A DNA stretch of 64,000 nucleotides from Leifsonia sp. Leaf336. GTDB lineage: Bacteria > Actinomycetota > Actinomycetes > Actinomycetales > Microbacteriaceae. The position numbers were made by a program, and so were the translations under genes. This document shows positions 18,624 to 27,208 of this stretch, piece by piece (position 1 is the first letter of the stretch; every line of letters starts with the position of its first letter). The stretch spans positions 816,443 to 880,442 of the forward strand of contig NZ_LMOZ01000001.1 of NCBI RefSeq assembly GCF_001423695.1, in the 5' to 3' direction. The notes under the pieces are model-generated. The model did not search any database, was not told where the DNA came from, and was given only the letters and a program-made list of their open reading frames with translations.

Positions 18624-20713
18624 GTGACGCTGAGAATGTCAGATGTAGAACGTACAACATCAAACGGCACAGGGGCCGTGTCGGAGAGCTTCCGGGGCGA
18701 TCTGGAGGGCCTCCGCGCCCTCGCCGTCACCCTGGTCGTCGCGTATCACGCTCAGTTGCTCGGCGTCGCCGGGGGCTACGTCGGGGTCGACGTCTTTTAC
18801 GTCCTCTCCGGCTTTCTCATCACGGGCCTGCTGATCCGCGAGTTCCAGCGCAGCGGGCGGCTCGACCTCGTCGCATTCGCTGTCCGCCGTGGTCGTCGTC
18901 TGCTCCCCGCAGCAGCCCTCGTCCTCGTCGCGGTCGCCGTTGCCGGTTACCTGGTCCTGCCGTTCGTCCGATGGGCGTCGCTGGGACGAGACATCATCGC
19001 GGCCGTGCTGAGTGTCGCGAACTTCCGGTTCGCCGAGCAGTCGACCGACTACCTCGCGCCGGCCGTAGAGCAGTCGGCGGTACTTCATTTCTGGTCGCTC
19101 GGGGTCGAGGAACAGTTCTACCTCATCTGGCCCCTGATCATCTTCGGACTGATGGCGATGGCTCGTCGGCGCAACATGACGACCGTCCTGCTGGTCGGGA
19201 TCGGCGTGCTCGCGGTGGCCTCGCTCGTCGCGAGCGTAGCCGCCGCGGCCACCGCTACGTCCCAGTCGTGGGCCTTCTTCATGCTGCCGACGCGCGCGTG
19301 GGAGTTCGCCGTGGGCGCCATGATCGTCGTGGTTGGTCCTGAGCTCGGTCGGATCCCGAGCGGGCTGAGGCGCGTCCTCGCCATCGGCGGAGTCGTGGCC
19401 ATCGTCGCTTCGGCGGTCGTGTTCGACGACAGCACGACGGCACGGGGGATCGCCATGCTCGTTCCGGTGCTCGCCACCGCGGCGGTCATCGTCGGCGGCG
19501 ACGCGATGGGCATCGGTGCAGGCGCGGTCCTCCGGTGGGCGCCGATGAGAGCGATCGGTCGATGGAGCTACTCGATCTACCTGTGGCACTGGCCGCTGCT
19601 TGTCTTCCCCGCCGCGGTTCTCGGTGTTCAGATCGGCGAGCTCCCGGCGCCGCTCCGCGTTCAGCTCTGTCTGGCGTCGATCGCAGCGGGAATCCTTTCC
19701 TACGTGTGTGTGGAGCGCGTGTTCCGCGCATCGTCCGCCCGTCTTCCCCCCCCCCCCCCCCCCCCCCCGCGGCTACGTGCCTCGTCGTCGTCCTTGTTCC
19801 CGGCGCCACGCTGATCGCACTTCCCACGCTGCAGGCAGGGGGATTGGCGACGGCTTCTGCGCTCCCTCAAGTCGGGGGCGCGGAGGCCGCTCGGCAGTTG
19901 AGAGAAGGGCTCGAACTCGCGTCGCTGCCCGAGTCGCTCACGCCGTCGCTCGCGGGCGCGGCCGACTCGGTGCCCGCTACATACGTCAACGGCTGCCATC
20001 TCGACTCGTTGCAGATCGAGTTCGGTGACTGCGTTTTCGGCGACCCGGCAGCCGGTCGCACGGTCGTCCTCGTGGGCGATTCGCACGCCGCCCAATGGTT
20101 CCCTGCCCTTGATCGCGTCGCAGCGGAGAATAGCTGGCGTCTGATCTCGCTGACCAAAGCCCTGTGCGCGCCGACGACCGCCCGCATCCCGAATCCTGTC
20201 GACCCCAGTCGCGACTACACCGAATGCGCCGAGGTACACCGGTCGGTGGTCTCTCGCGTGGCCGAGTTGCGTCCGCAGCTCGTAATCGCCTCGTCTATCG
20301 TGTCGTACAGAAATCTCGGGAACCCGCCCGCCGCGGCCTGGTTCTCGGGGGTGACGGATTTCCTCAGTCAACTACGGAAGGCAGGCGCCCAGCAGGTCGC
20401 ACTGCTCGGCGACACTCCCTTCCTCGGTGCGGATATCCCTTCGTGCGTGGCCAGGCACACCGACGCGGTCAGCATGTGCAATGCGTCGATGGACCTCGTT
20501 AGCCCGTTCGCGCTCACCGTTCGAATGAAGGCCGCCGTCGAGTCGGCCAAGGCCGTGTTCGTGCCGACGACCGATTGGCTGTGCATCGACGGCAGCTGTC
20601 CGGTCGTCGTCGGGAACACGCTGATGTACCGCGATGAGTCGCACATCACACCGGAGGCTGCAATCTGGAGCTCAGGTCATCTGTCGGGCCTTTTGCCGCC
20701 TCCCGCCAGATGA
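18624..20713 (+). CDS. Acyltransferase-3/SGNH surface acyltransferase, split by a poly-C frameshift
   Basis: Two reading frames together encode one OafA/YrhL-type protein. Frame one (18624-19814) is the acyltransferase-3 membrane domain: FRGDLEGLRALAV, a Tyr-His pair in VVAYHAQ, VDVFYVLSGFLITG, FWSLGVEEQFYLIWP and SYSIYLWHWPLL, with about ten helices. After a run of 23 C it ends within 15 residues. The other frame then gives a last helix and a complete SGNH domain (VGDSHAAQW; DESHITPEA as the Asp-His motif). With 21 or 24 C the two join into about 696 residues. Such enzymes acetylate cell-surface glycans. As sequenced it is off, or the C count is a sequencing error. Confidence 0.8.
19746..19768 (+). 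repeat. Homopolymer tract of 23 C inside the acyltransferase gene
   Basis: An uninterrupted C23 run at the junction of the membrane and SGNH domains. Gain of one C or loss of two restores the frame. It codes for polyproline (7-8 CCC codons) in either state, a tolerant linker. Tracts like this are the classic substrate for slipped-strand phase variation. Confidence 0.9.
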
Positions 20714-20799
20714 TCCCGCCACCTGTTATCAGACGTGTCGGCTGCGCTCCTCGACGTGCCCAGCACGATCACCTGCGCCTACCGGGCGCTTCAGGCGAT

Positions 20800-22500
20800 C
20801 TACTGTGCCTGCTGGTCGGCCAGCGGCAGTGAAACCCGGAACGTCGCTCCGCCTCCGTCGGTCTCCACGACCTCCACCGTGCCGTGGTGGGCGGACACGA
20901 TCGACGACACGATCGCCAGGCCCAGTCCGCTGCCGCCGGTCTCGCGGGCGCGGGAGGTGTCGGCGCGCCAGAAGCGCTGGAAGATCTTGTCGCGGATCTG
21001 CGGCGGGATGCCATCGCCGTGGTCGCGGACCTCCAGCACCGCCCGGTCGGCGCGATGGTCGACCTGCACGGCGATCTCGACCGGGCTGCCCTCGGGGGTG
21101 TAGCGCAGCGCGTTGCCCATCAGGTTGGTGACCACCTGGCGCAGCTTGTTCTCCTCGGCCATGACGATCGCCGGCTCGGCCGGCGGGGTCGCGAGCACGA
21201 CCCTCTCGGTCGTCGTCACCGGGATCGGCCCGGTGCTGGCCCGGCGCCCGCGGCTGCCGCGGCGCAGGCGGGCGAGCGCCGAGCCGGCGAACGCGATCGG
21301 ACCCGTGGCGTTGGCCGGCCGGGAGACCTCGTCGGGAATCGTGTACGGCACGGTGTCCACGCCGGGCTCCAACGCCTCGGCGTCCGCGGGCGCCGTTGCG
21401 GGGGCGGGCACCGGGCTCGGAGTGAGCACGGCGACGGTGCGGTCGGGGGAGCCGGCCATGGCGTCCATGGCGGCGTCCCTGGCGATGCGCACGAGATCCA
21501 CCGGGTGGAGGTCGAGCGGCTTGGTCTCGTCGAGGCGCGCCAGCTCGAGCAGATCCTCGACGAGGAGGCCCATGCGGATGGCCTCCTTCTCGATGCGGTC
21601 CATCGCCTGCGCGACGTCGTCCGGGGTCTGCAGGGCACCCATCCGGTACAGCTCGGCGTAGCCGCGCACCGACACCAGCGGTGTGCGCAGCTCGTGGGAG
21701 GCGTCGCCGACGAACCGGCGCATCTGGTCGATGGTGCGCGCACGGTCGTTGAACGCGCGGTCGATGCGGTTCAGCATCGTGTTGAGGGAGCGGTTGAGCC
21801 GGCCGACCTCGGTGTTCGGCGTCGCTCCGCCGAGGCGCTGGCTGAAGTCTCCGTCGGCGATCGCCGCAGCCGTCTGCTCCACTTCGCGCAACGGCGAGAA
21901 CGTCGTCGTCACGAGCATCCGGGTGAGGCCGGCGCCGACGATGATGACGATGACGCCGAAGCCGAGGAAGATCGCCAGGAACGCCGCCATCACGGTGTCG
22001 ATCTGGCTCGTCGTCGTGGCGATGATCACGGTCGCGAGCTCGCCGGTGTCGGCGAAGGTCTGTGTCGTGACCAGGGCGCGGTAGGAGGTCCTGCCGTCAT
22101 TGCTCTGCAGCGGGAACCCTCCGACCGGCATGGTCTTGGCCTGCGAGAGCGTGAGGTTGGCGGGGATCGCCGGCCGGTGCGCGAACGGGATGTTCGTCCA
22201 GTTCGTCTTGACCAGCTTGCCGTTGGAGTCGTACAGCGCCGCGAAGTAGTCCGACGGGCTCGCGTCGGTGGCGATCTTGTCCTTGTCCGATGACGACGGG
22301 TACAGGTACGCGTTGACGTAGTTCGCACCCGACGCCGCCGACAACTGCGCGTCCAGCTGCTCGAGAAGCACCGGCTTCAGCATCGACATCGTGCCGATGC
22401 CGGTCACCAGCAGCCCGAGCGTCAGCATGAGCACGGTCACCCCGGTGATCTTCGTGCGCAGGGAGATCGCGTTCCAGCGGTCGAGCAGGCGTGAGTGCAT
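20800..22500 (-). CDS. Two-component sensor histidine kinase
   Basis: A 566-residue membrane kinase. Helix one spans about residues 18-38, an extracytoplasmic sensor 45-168, helix two 170-195, a HAMP domain 195-250 and a dimerisation domain with the phospho-accepting His269 in DASHELRTPL. The ATPase domain has NLMGNALRYTPEG, DHGDGIPPQ and GGSGLGLAIV. Between the two catalytic domains (about 358-440) lies an unusual ~80-residue Pro/Ala/Arg-rich insertion. It resembles the TrcS/TcrY group and is encoded 51 bases after its response regulator. The signal is unknown. Confidence 0.9.
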   Translation of the reverse strand: MHSRLLDRWNAISLRTKITGVTVLMLTLGLLVTGIGTMSMLKPVLLEQLDAQLSAASGANYVNAYLYPSSSDKDKIATDASPSDYFAALYDSNGKLVKTNWTNIPFAHRPAIPANLTLSQAKTMPVGGFPLQSNDGRTSYRALVTTQTFADTGELATVIIATTTSQIDTVMAAFLAIFLGFGVIVIIVGAGLTRMLVTTTFSPLREVEQTAAAIADGDFSQRLGGATPNTEVGRLNRSLNTMLNRIDRAFNDRARTIDQMRRFVGDASHELRTPLVSVRGYAELYRMGALQTPDDVAQAMDRIEKEAIRMGLLVEDLLELARLDETKPLDLHPVDLVRIARDAAMDAMAGSPDRTVAVLTPSPVPAPATAPADAEALEPGVDTVPYTIPDEVSRPANATGPIAFAGSALARLRRGSRGRRASTGPIPVTTTERVVLATPPAEPAIVMAEENKLRQVVTNLMGNALRYTPEGSPVEIAVQVDHRADRAVLEVRDHGDGIPPQIRDKIFQRFWRADTSRARETGGSGLGLAIVSSIVSAHHGTVEVVETDGGGATFRVSLPLADQQAQ

Positions 22501-22551
22501 CAGGCCGTCAGTCTATGCAGTGGAGGCTGTGCCGCGGATGTGCGCGGAAGG

Positions 22552-23244
22552 TCACGCCTTGGCGGCCTTGAGCATGTAGCCGAACCCGCGCTTGGTCTGG
22601 ATGAGCGGCTCGCTGGAGTGCGCATCCACCTTGCGGCGCAGGTACGAGATGTACGACTCCACGATGCCGGCGTCGCCGTTGAAGTCGTACTCCCAGACGT
22701 GGTCGAGGATCTGCGCCTTGGACAGCACCCGGTTGGGGTTGAGCATGAGGTAGCGCAGCAGCTTGAACTCGGTCGGGCTGAGCTCGATGGGGGTGTCGCC
22801 CACGAAGACCTCGTGGGTGTCCTGGTCCATCGTGAGCTCGCCGGCGCGGATCACGGCGTCCTCATCGGCCTGCATCGTGCGGCGCAGGATGGCCTTGATG
22901 CGCGCGACGATCTCGTCGAGGCTGAACGGCTTGGTGACGTAGTCGTCGCCTCCGACCGTCAGTCCGGTGATCTTGTCCTCGGTGTCGTCTTTGGCCGTGA
23001 GGAACAGGATCGGCGCGGTGTAGCCCGCGCCGCGGAGTCGTTTGGTGACGCCGAACCCGTTCATGTCCGGGAGCATGACGTCGAGGATGATGAGGTCTGG
23101 CTCCTCTTCGAGGACCGCGGAGATCGCCTGGGCGCCGTTGCCGACCGCGCGCACGGCGAAGCCGGCGAAGCGGAGGCTGGTGGTGAGGAGATCGCGGATG
23201 TTCGGCTCGTCGTCGACGATGAGAATGCGGGGTCCTGCGTTCAT
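22552..23244 (-). CDS. OmpR/PhoB-family response regulator
   Basis: A 230-residue response regulator. The receiver domain has the acidic pair D11-D12, the phosphorylated Asp55 in LIILDVMLPDMNG, the Thr of FLTAKDD and the Lys of VTKPFS. The winged-helix domain has ELSPTEFKLLRYLMLNPN and VESYISYLRRKVD, and ends KRGFGYMLKA. It resembles TcrX/TrcR regulators. It is first in the operon with the kinase and has a leaderless-type promoter. The target genes are unknown. Confidence 0.92.
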   Translation of the reverse strand: MNAGPRILIVDDEPNIRDLLTTSLRFAGFAVRAVGNGAQAISAVLEEEPDLIILDVMLPDMNGFGVTKRLRGAGYTAPILFLTAKDDTEDKITGLTVGGDDYVTKPFSLDEIVARIKAILRRTMQADEDAVIRAGELTMDQDTHEVFVGDTPIELSPTEFKLLRYLMLNPNRVLSKAQILDHVWEYDFNGDAGIVESYISYLRRKVDAHSSEPLIQTKRGFGYMLKAAKA

Positions 23245-23249
23245 GACGA

Positions 23250-23255
23250 ACAGTA
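23250..23255 (-). promoter_or_regulatory. -10 box TACTGT of the response regulator
   Basis: On the minus strand TACTGT is followed by 5 bases and the ATG at 23244, consistent with a leaderless or near-leaderless transcript. Confidence 0.4.
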
Positions 23256-23284
23256 TCTGCGCGTGCGCTGAATTCTACCTGTGA

Positions 23285-23328
23285 GCCGACGGTGCGCGGT
23301 GAGTGTGCCGACGGTGCGCGGTGGGTGT
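23285..23328. repeat. Tandem 22-bp duplication
   Basis: Two adjacent 22-bp units (23285-23306 and 23307-23328) differ at one base (GGTGAGTGT against GGTGGGTGT). They lie in the divergent region between the response regulator and the FAD reductase and may be a recent duplication or a regulator binding pair. Confidence 0.7.
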
Positions 23329-23389
23329 GAGGGACTGGCGCGCGCAGTGTGAAAAGTGGATGCTGAAATCACCAGCGATCGGAGCCCCC

Positions 23390-24610
23390 ATGTCCCATCC
23401 CACCGTGGTCGTCGCCGGAGCCGGACTGGCCGGAGCCACGACCGCCGTCGAGTTGCGCGAGCGCGGATTCGACGGTCGCATCCTGCTGCTGGGAGAGGAG
23501 GCGCACCACCCGTACATCCGGCCGCCGCTGTCCAAGGAGTTCCTGAAGGGCGAGGCGCCGTTCGAGGACGCCGCGGTGAAGCCGGAGGAGTGGTACGCCG
23601 ACAATCAGGTGGAGTTCCTGGCCGAGGAAGAGGCCGGCTCCTTCGATCCCGGCGCGCACGAGCTGTTCGTCGCCGGGGGCGCCCGGATCACCTACGACAG
23701 CCTCGTGCTGGCGACCGGCGCCTCCCCGCGTCCGCTCGGCGTGCCGGGCAGCGGACACGGGGCGGTCTTCTCCCTGAGAACAATCGAGGATTCCCAGTGG
23801 CTGCGCTCCGCTCTCGAGGTGGGCGGTCGCCGGATCGTGGTCGTGGGCTCCGGCTGGATCGGCCTGGAGGTCGCCGCGGCCGCGCGCGGCTACAGCAACG
23901 AGGTCACGGTGGTCGGACGGTCCGCGGTGCCGCTCGCGTCGGCGATCGGCACGGAGCTCGGGCAGGTGTTCGAGACGCTGCATCGCGACAACGGGGTGGC
24001 GTTCCGCAACGACGCCCAGGTGGTCGCGGTCGAGGGCGGCGACGAGCAGGCGGTCGTGCTGGCGTCGGGCGAGCGCATCCCGGCGGACGTGGTCGTGGCC
24101 GGGGTGGGTGCCGCGCCGAACACGCTCGTGGCCGAACGATCGGGGCTGACACTCGACAACGGAGTGCCCACCGACGAGGCGATGCGCACGGTCATCGAGG
24201 ACGTCTACGCGGTCGGCGATGTCGCGAACCCGTTCCTCCCGGCGATCGGCCGGCGCCTGCGCAACGAGCACTGGGCCAACGCGATCGCGGGAGGCACGGT
24301 CGCCGCCCGTGCCATCGTGGGGGAGGACGCGAGCTACGACGACATCCCGTACTTCTACTCCGACCAATACGATCTGGGCATGGAGTACTCGGGCTATGCG
24401 CCGTTGGCGAAGGGAGCGGACGTGGTGTTCCGCGGCGACGTGGAGGCGCGCGAGTTCATCGCCTTCTGGCTGCGCGACGACCGCGTGGTCGCCGGGATGA
24501 ACGTCAACGTCTGGGACGTGCAGGAGCAGATCCAGCGTCTCGTCCGCGCCACGGAACCCGTCGACCGCCAGCGGCTCGCCGACGAGAGCGTCGACCTTGC
24601 CGCGCTCTGA
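23390..24610 (+). CDS. FAD-dependent ferredoxin/rubredoxin reductase
   Basis: A 406-residue pyridine-nucleotide disulfide oxidoreductase-fold flavoprotein: FAD-binding VVVAGAGLAGATTAVELR, the NAD(P)H-binding IVVVGSGWIGLEVAAAA, the second FAD motif VYAVGDVAN and a reductase C-terminal domain. It lacks a redox-active CxxxxC, so it is of the ferredoxin-reductase (BphA4/RubB) type, passing electrons from NAD(P)H to a ferredoxin or rubredoxin. The ATG at 23390 follows GGAG. It is the first gene of an overlapping four-gene unit. Confidence 0.85.
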   Translation: MSHPTVVVAGAGLAGATTAVELRERGFDGRILLLGEEAHHPYIRPPLSKEFLKGEAPFEDAAVKPEEWYADNQVEFLAEEEAGSFDPGAHELFVAGGARITYDSLVLATGASPRPLGVPGSGHGAVFSLRTIEDSQWLRSALEVGGRRIVVVGSGWIGLEVAAAARGYSNEVTVVGRSAVPLASAIGTELGQVFETLHRDNGVAFRNDAQVVAVEGGDEQAVVLASGERIPADVVVAGVGAAPNTLVAERSGLTLDNGVPTDEAMRTVIEDVYAVGDVANPFLPAIGRRLRNEHWANAIAGGTVAARAIVGEDASYDDIPYFYSDQYDLGMEYSGYAPLAKGADVVFRGDVEAREFIAFWLRDDRVVAGMNVNVWDVQEQIQRLVRATEPVDRQRLADESVDLAAL

Positions 24611-25574
24611 GACCACCGAGAGCGCCCAGACCGCCGAGACCGCCGACACAGCCGAGACCACTGGGGCCGACCCCGCGATGTACCTCCCGCCGCTCCGCAT
24701 CCCCGTGCGCACCATCGGCGCGCGCACGTTCGACTTCTCGAAGCGGGTGGCGGTGATGGCCGTGGTGAACCGCACGCCTGACTCCTTCTTCGACCGGGGG
24801 CGCACCTTCGCGCTCGACGCCGCCGTCGCCGCATGCTTCGGAGCGGTGGAGGCCGGTGCCGACTGGGTGGACATCGGCGGGGCGCCCTTCGCGCCCGGGG
24901 CTCCGATCCCGGTCGCAGATGAGGCGGACCGCGTCGTTCCGGTGATCCAGCAGCTCCGCGCGGGCTCCGACGTCGTCATCTCGGTGGACACCTTCCATGC
25001 CGCGGTCGCCCGGGGAGCGATCGCGGCAGGAGCCACCGTCATCAACGACACCACCGGCCTCAGCGACCCCGACCTCGCACGCGTCGTCGCCGACAGCGAG
25101 GCGACGCTCGTGCTCACCCACAGCCTCGCGGCTCCGCGCACCTTCTACCCGCGCCCGGTCTACGACGACATCGCCGGCGAGATCGCCGCCTTCTTGCTCG
25201 AACGGGTCGAGCGCGCGAACGCCGCAGGGGTGCCGGAGGAGCGGATCATCCTCGACCCCGGCCACGACCTCAACAAGAACACCCTCCAGTCGCTCGAGCT
25301 GACGCGCCGGCTCTCCGAGATCGCCGACCTCGGCTATCCCACGCTCGCGGCGGTGTCGAACAAGGACTTCATCGGCGAGACGCTCGACGCGCCGCGCAGC
25401 GAACGCCGCGACGGCTCCATCGCGGCCGCCGTGGTCGCGATCGTCAACGGGGCCCGGATCATCCGCATGCACGACGTGGAGGGCTCGGTCACCGCGGCAC
25501 GCATGACGGAGGCGATCCTCGGCCTCCGCCCGCCGGCCTACCTCAAGCACAACATGGGGGATGTGAATGACTGA
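24597..25574 (+). CDS. folP: Dihydropteroate synthase homologue (FolP2 type)
   Basis: A 325-residue TIM-barrel pterin-binding protein with MAVVNRTPDSFFDRG, VDIGGAPFAPG, ISVDTFHAAVA, VINDTTGLSD and ILDPGHDLNKNT. The NRTPDSF form is that of the second actinobacterial homologue (FolP2 in mycobacteria), whose synthase activity is doubtful. The reading frame starts at TTG 24597, overlapping the reductase gene; the first 27 residues are a low-complexity Thr/Ala/Glu stretch, so ATG 24678 may be the real start. The neighbouring RibD-like reductase suggests a shared pteridine or flavin-related role. Confidence 0.75.
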   Translation: MPRSETTESAQTAETADTAETTGADPAMYLPPLRIPVRTIGARTFDFSKRVAVMAVVNRTPDSFFDRGRTFALDAAVAACFGAVEAGADWVDIGGAPFAPGAPIPVADEADRVVPVIQQLRAGSDVVISVDTFHAAVARGAIAAGATVINDTTGLSDPDLARVVADSEATLVLTHSLAAPRTFYPRPVYDDIAGEIAAFLLERVERANAAGVPEERIILDPGHDLNKNTLQSLELTRRLSEIADLGYPTLAAVSNKDFIGETLDAPRSERRDGSIAAAVVAIVNGARIIRMHDVEGSVTAARMTEAILGLRPPAYLKHNMGDVND

Positions 25575-26322
25575 GGCGACCATCGACGCGCTCTTCCCGC
25601 TGCCCGCGGAGGAGGGCATCGGCGACGCCCGGATCGCCGAGCTCTACAGCGCCGGAGCCGAGCCGACCTGGCTGCGCGTGAACTTCGTCTCCAGCATCGA
25701 CGGCGCCGCCACCCGGCAGGGCCTCTCCGGCGGCCTCTCCGACGACGCCGACCACCGCGTCTTCGACATCCTGCGCCGGCTGTGCGACGTCGTGGTCGTC
25801 GGAGCGGGAACGGTGCGCGCGGAGGGCTACGGCGCGATGCGCGTCGACGAGGTCTCGCAACGCGCACGGCGGGAGGACGGGATGACCGCCCACCCCGTCT
25901 TCGCGATCGTCTCCGCGAGCCTCGACCTCGACCCGGCGAGCCCCATCTTCCGGGACGCGCCGGAGCGCCCGATCATCGTCACGACGGAACTCGCACGGCA
26001 GGACACCCGGGAGGCGCTCGCCGAGGTGGCCGACGTCGTGATCTGCGGCGAGGAGCGCGTCGAGCCCCGCCGGCTGGTGGAGGTGCTGGTCGCGCGCGGA
26101 CTGACGCGCATCCACTGCGAGGGAGGCCCGCACCTGTTCGGCGACCTGATCGCGGCGGGCGCCGTCGACGAGCTCTGCCTGACGATCGGCTCGACCCTCG
26201 AGGGCGGTGTCGCCTCGCGCATCTCCGCCGGGGCCGCTCCGATCCTCCCCGTCGGGATGCGGCTCGCCCACGTCCTGCAGTCCGGCGACACGCTGCTCCT
26301 GCGGTATGTGAAGCGCGGATGA
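25567..26322 (+). CDS. Pyrimidine reductase, RibD C-terminal domain family
   Basis: A 251-residue stand-alone RibD-C/DHFR-like reductase. It has RVNFVSSIDGAATRQG, VVVGAGTVRAEGYG and HCEGGPHLFGDLIAAGAVDELCLT, the nucleotide-binding pattern of 5-amino-6-ribosylaminouracil reductases. No deaminase domain is present. The ATG overlaps folP by 8 bases and the stop overlaps the next start (ATGA). Riboflavin synthesis is one possibility; in actinobacteria these stand-alone proteins are often of unknown substrate. Confidence 0.8.
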   Translation: MTEATIDALFPLPAEEGIGDARIAELYSAGAEPTWLRVNFVSSIDGAATRQGLSGGLSDDADHRVFDILRRLCDVVVVGAGTVRAEGYGAMRVDEVSQRARREDGMTAHPVFAIVSASLDLDPASPIFRDAPERPIIVTTELARQDTREALAEVADVVICGEERVEPRRLVEVLVARGLTRIHCEGGPHLFGDLIAAGAVDELCLTIGSTLEGGVASRISAGAAPILPVGMRLAHVLQSGDTLLLRYVKRG

Positions 26323-27191
26323 CCGACCGCCCGGTCATCGATGTCGCGCTCGTCCGTCGCCTGGTCGACGAGCAGTTCCCGGAATACCGCACGCTGCCCG
26401 TCCGGCCCGTCGAGTGGGACGGCTGGGACAACCGGACGTTCCGGCTCGGCGACGAGCTCAGCGTGCGCCTCCCGAGCGCGCGCGGCTACCTCGAGCAGGT
26501 GGCGAAGGAGCACGCGTGGCTGCCACGGCTCGCGCCGCGGCTCCCGCTACCGATCCCCGTGCCGGTCGCGAAGGGCGAGCCGGGAGCGGGGTATCCGTTC
26601 CCCTGGTCGGTCTATCGCTGGCTGCCGGGGACGCCGTTGGCGCTGGCCGCTGACCTCGACGAGGTGACGCTCGCCGAAGACCTGGGACACTTCCTGGTCG
26701 CGCTGCGGGAGGTCGATGCGGCCGGCGGCCCGGCGCCGGGCACCCACAACTTCTTCCGCGGTGACCCGCCCGGCGTCTACCGGGACGAGGCGCTCGCCGC
26801 GATCGACGCCGGGGCCAGGGACATCGATCCGCGCGCGGCCCGGCGGATCTGGGACGCCGCCGAGGACTCGCGGTGGGACGCGCCGCCGGTCTGGTTCCAC
26901 GGCGATGCGGCGCCGGGCAACCTCCTGGTGGCCGACGGACGCCTCTCGGCCGTGATCGACTTCGGCACGTCCGGCGTCGGGGATCCCGCCTGCGACCTGG
27001 TGCCCGCGTGGACGATGTTCGACGGCAGCGCGCGTCGCGCATTCGGCGACACCATCGAGCTCGACGACGCGACCTGGGCGCGCGCCAGGGGCTGGGCGTT
27101 GTGGAAGGCGCTCATCACCGTCCGCGACGACCCCGACGACGCCGGCTCGCGGCGCACCCTCTCGCGCCTCGCCGCCGACCCCGGCGTCTGA
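26319..27191 (+). CDS. Aminoglycoside phosphotransferase-family kinase
   Basis: A 290-residue APH/choline-kinase-fold protein. The catalytic loop is WFHGDAAPGNLLV and the metal-binding DFG-like segment VIDFGTSGVGDPACDL; the N-lobe has WDGWDNRTFRLG and the hinge YRWLPGTPL. These proteins phosphorylate small hydroxylated molecules; membership alone does not imply antibiotic resistance. It overlaps the upstream gene by four bases and closes the operon. Confidence 0.82.
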   Translation: MTDRPVIDVALVRRLVDEQFPEYRTLPVRPVEWDGWDNRTFRLGDELSVRLPSARGYLEQVAKEHAWLPRLAPRLPLPIPVPVAKGEPGAGYPFPWSVYRWLPGTPLALAADLDEVTLAEDLGHFLVALREVDAAGGPAPGTHNFFRGDPPGVYRDEALAAIDAGARDIDPRAARRIWDAAEDSRWDAPPVWFHGDAAPGNLLVADGRLSAVIDFGTSGVGDPACDLVPAWTMFDGSARRAFGDTIELDDATWARARGWALWKALITVRDDPDDAGSRRTLSRLAADPGV

Positions 27192-27208
27192 CAGGCACGT
27201 TCGGGAGC

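Noticed and set aside
19535..20713. The second acyltransferase frame as a separate SGNH gene
   Set aside because: It has no start or ribosome site after the C tract and continues the upstream protein exactly; it is the other half of one gene.
26319..27191. Reading the phosphotransferase as an aminoglycoside-resistance gene
   Set aside because: The fold is shared by many small-molecule kinases and it sits in a pteridine-type metabolic operon.
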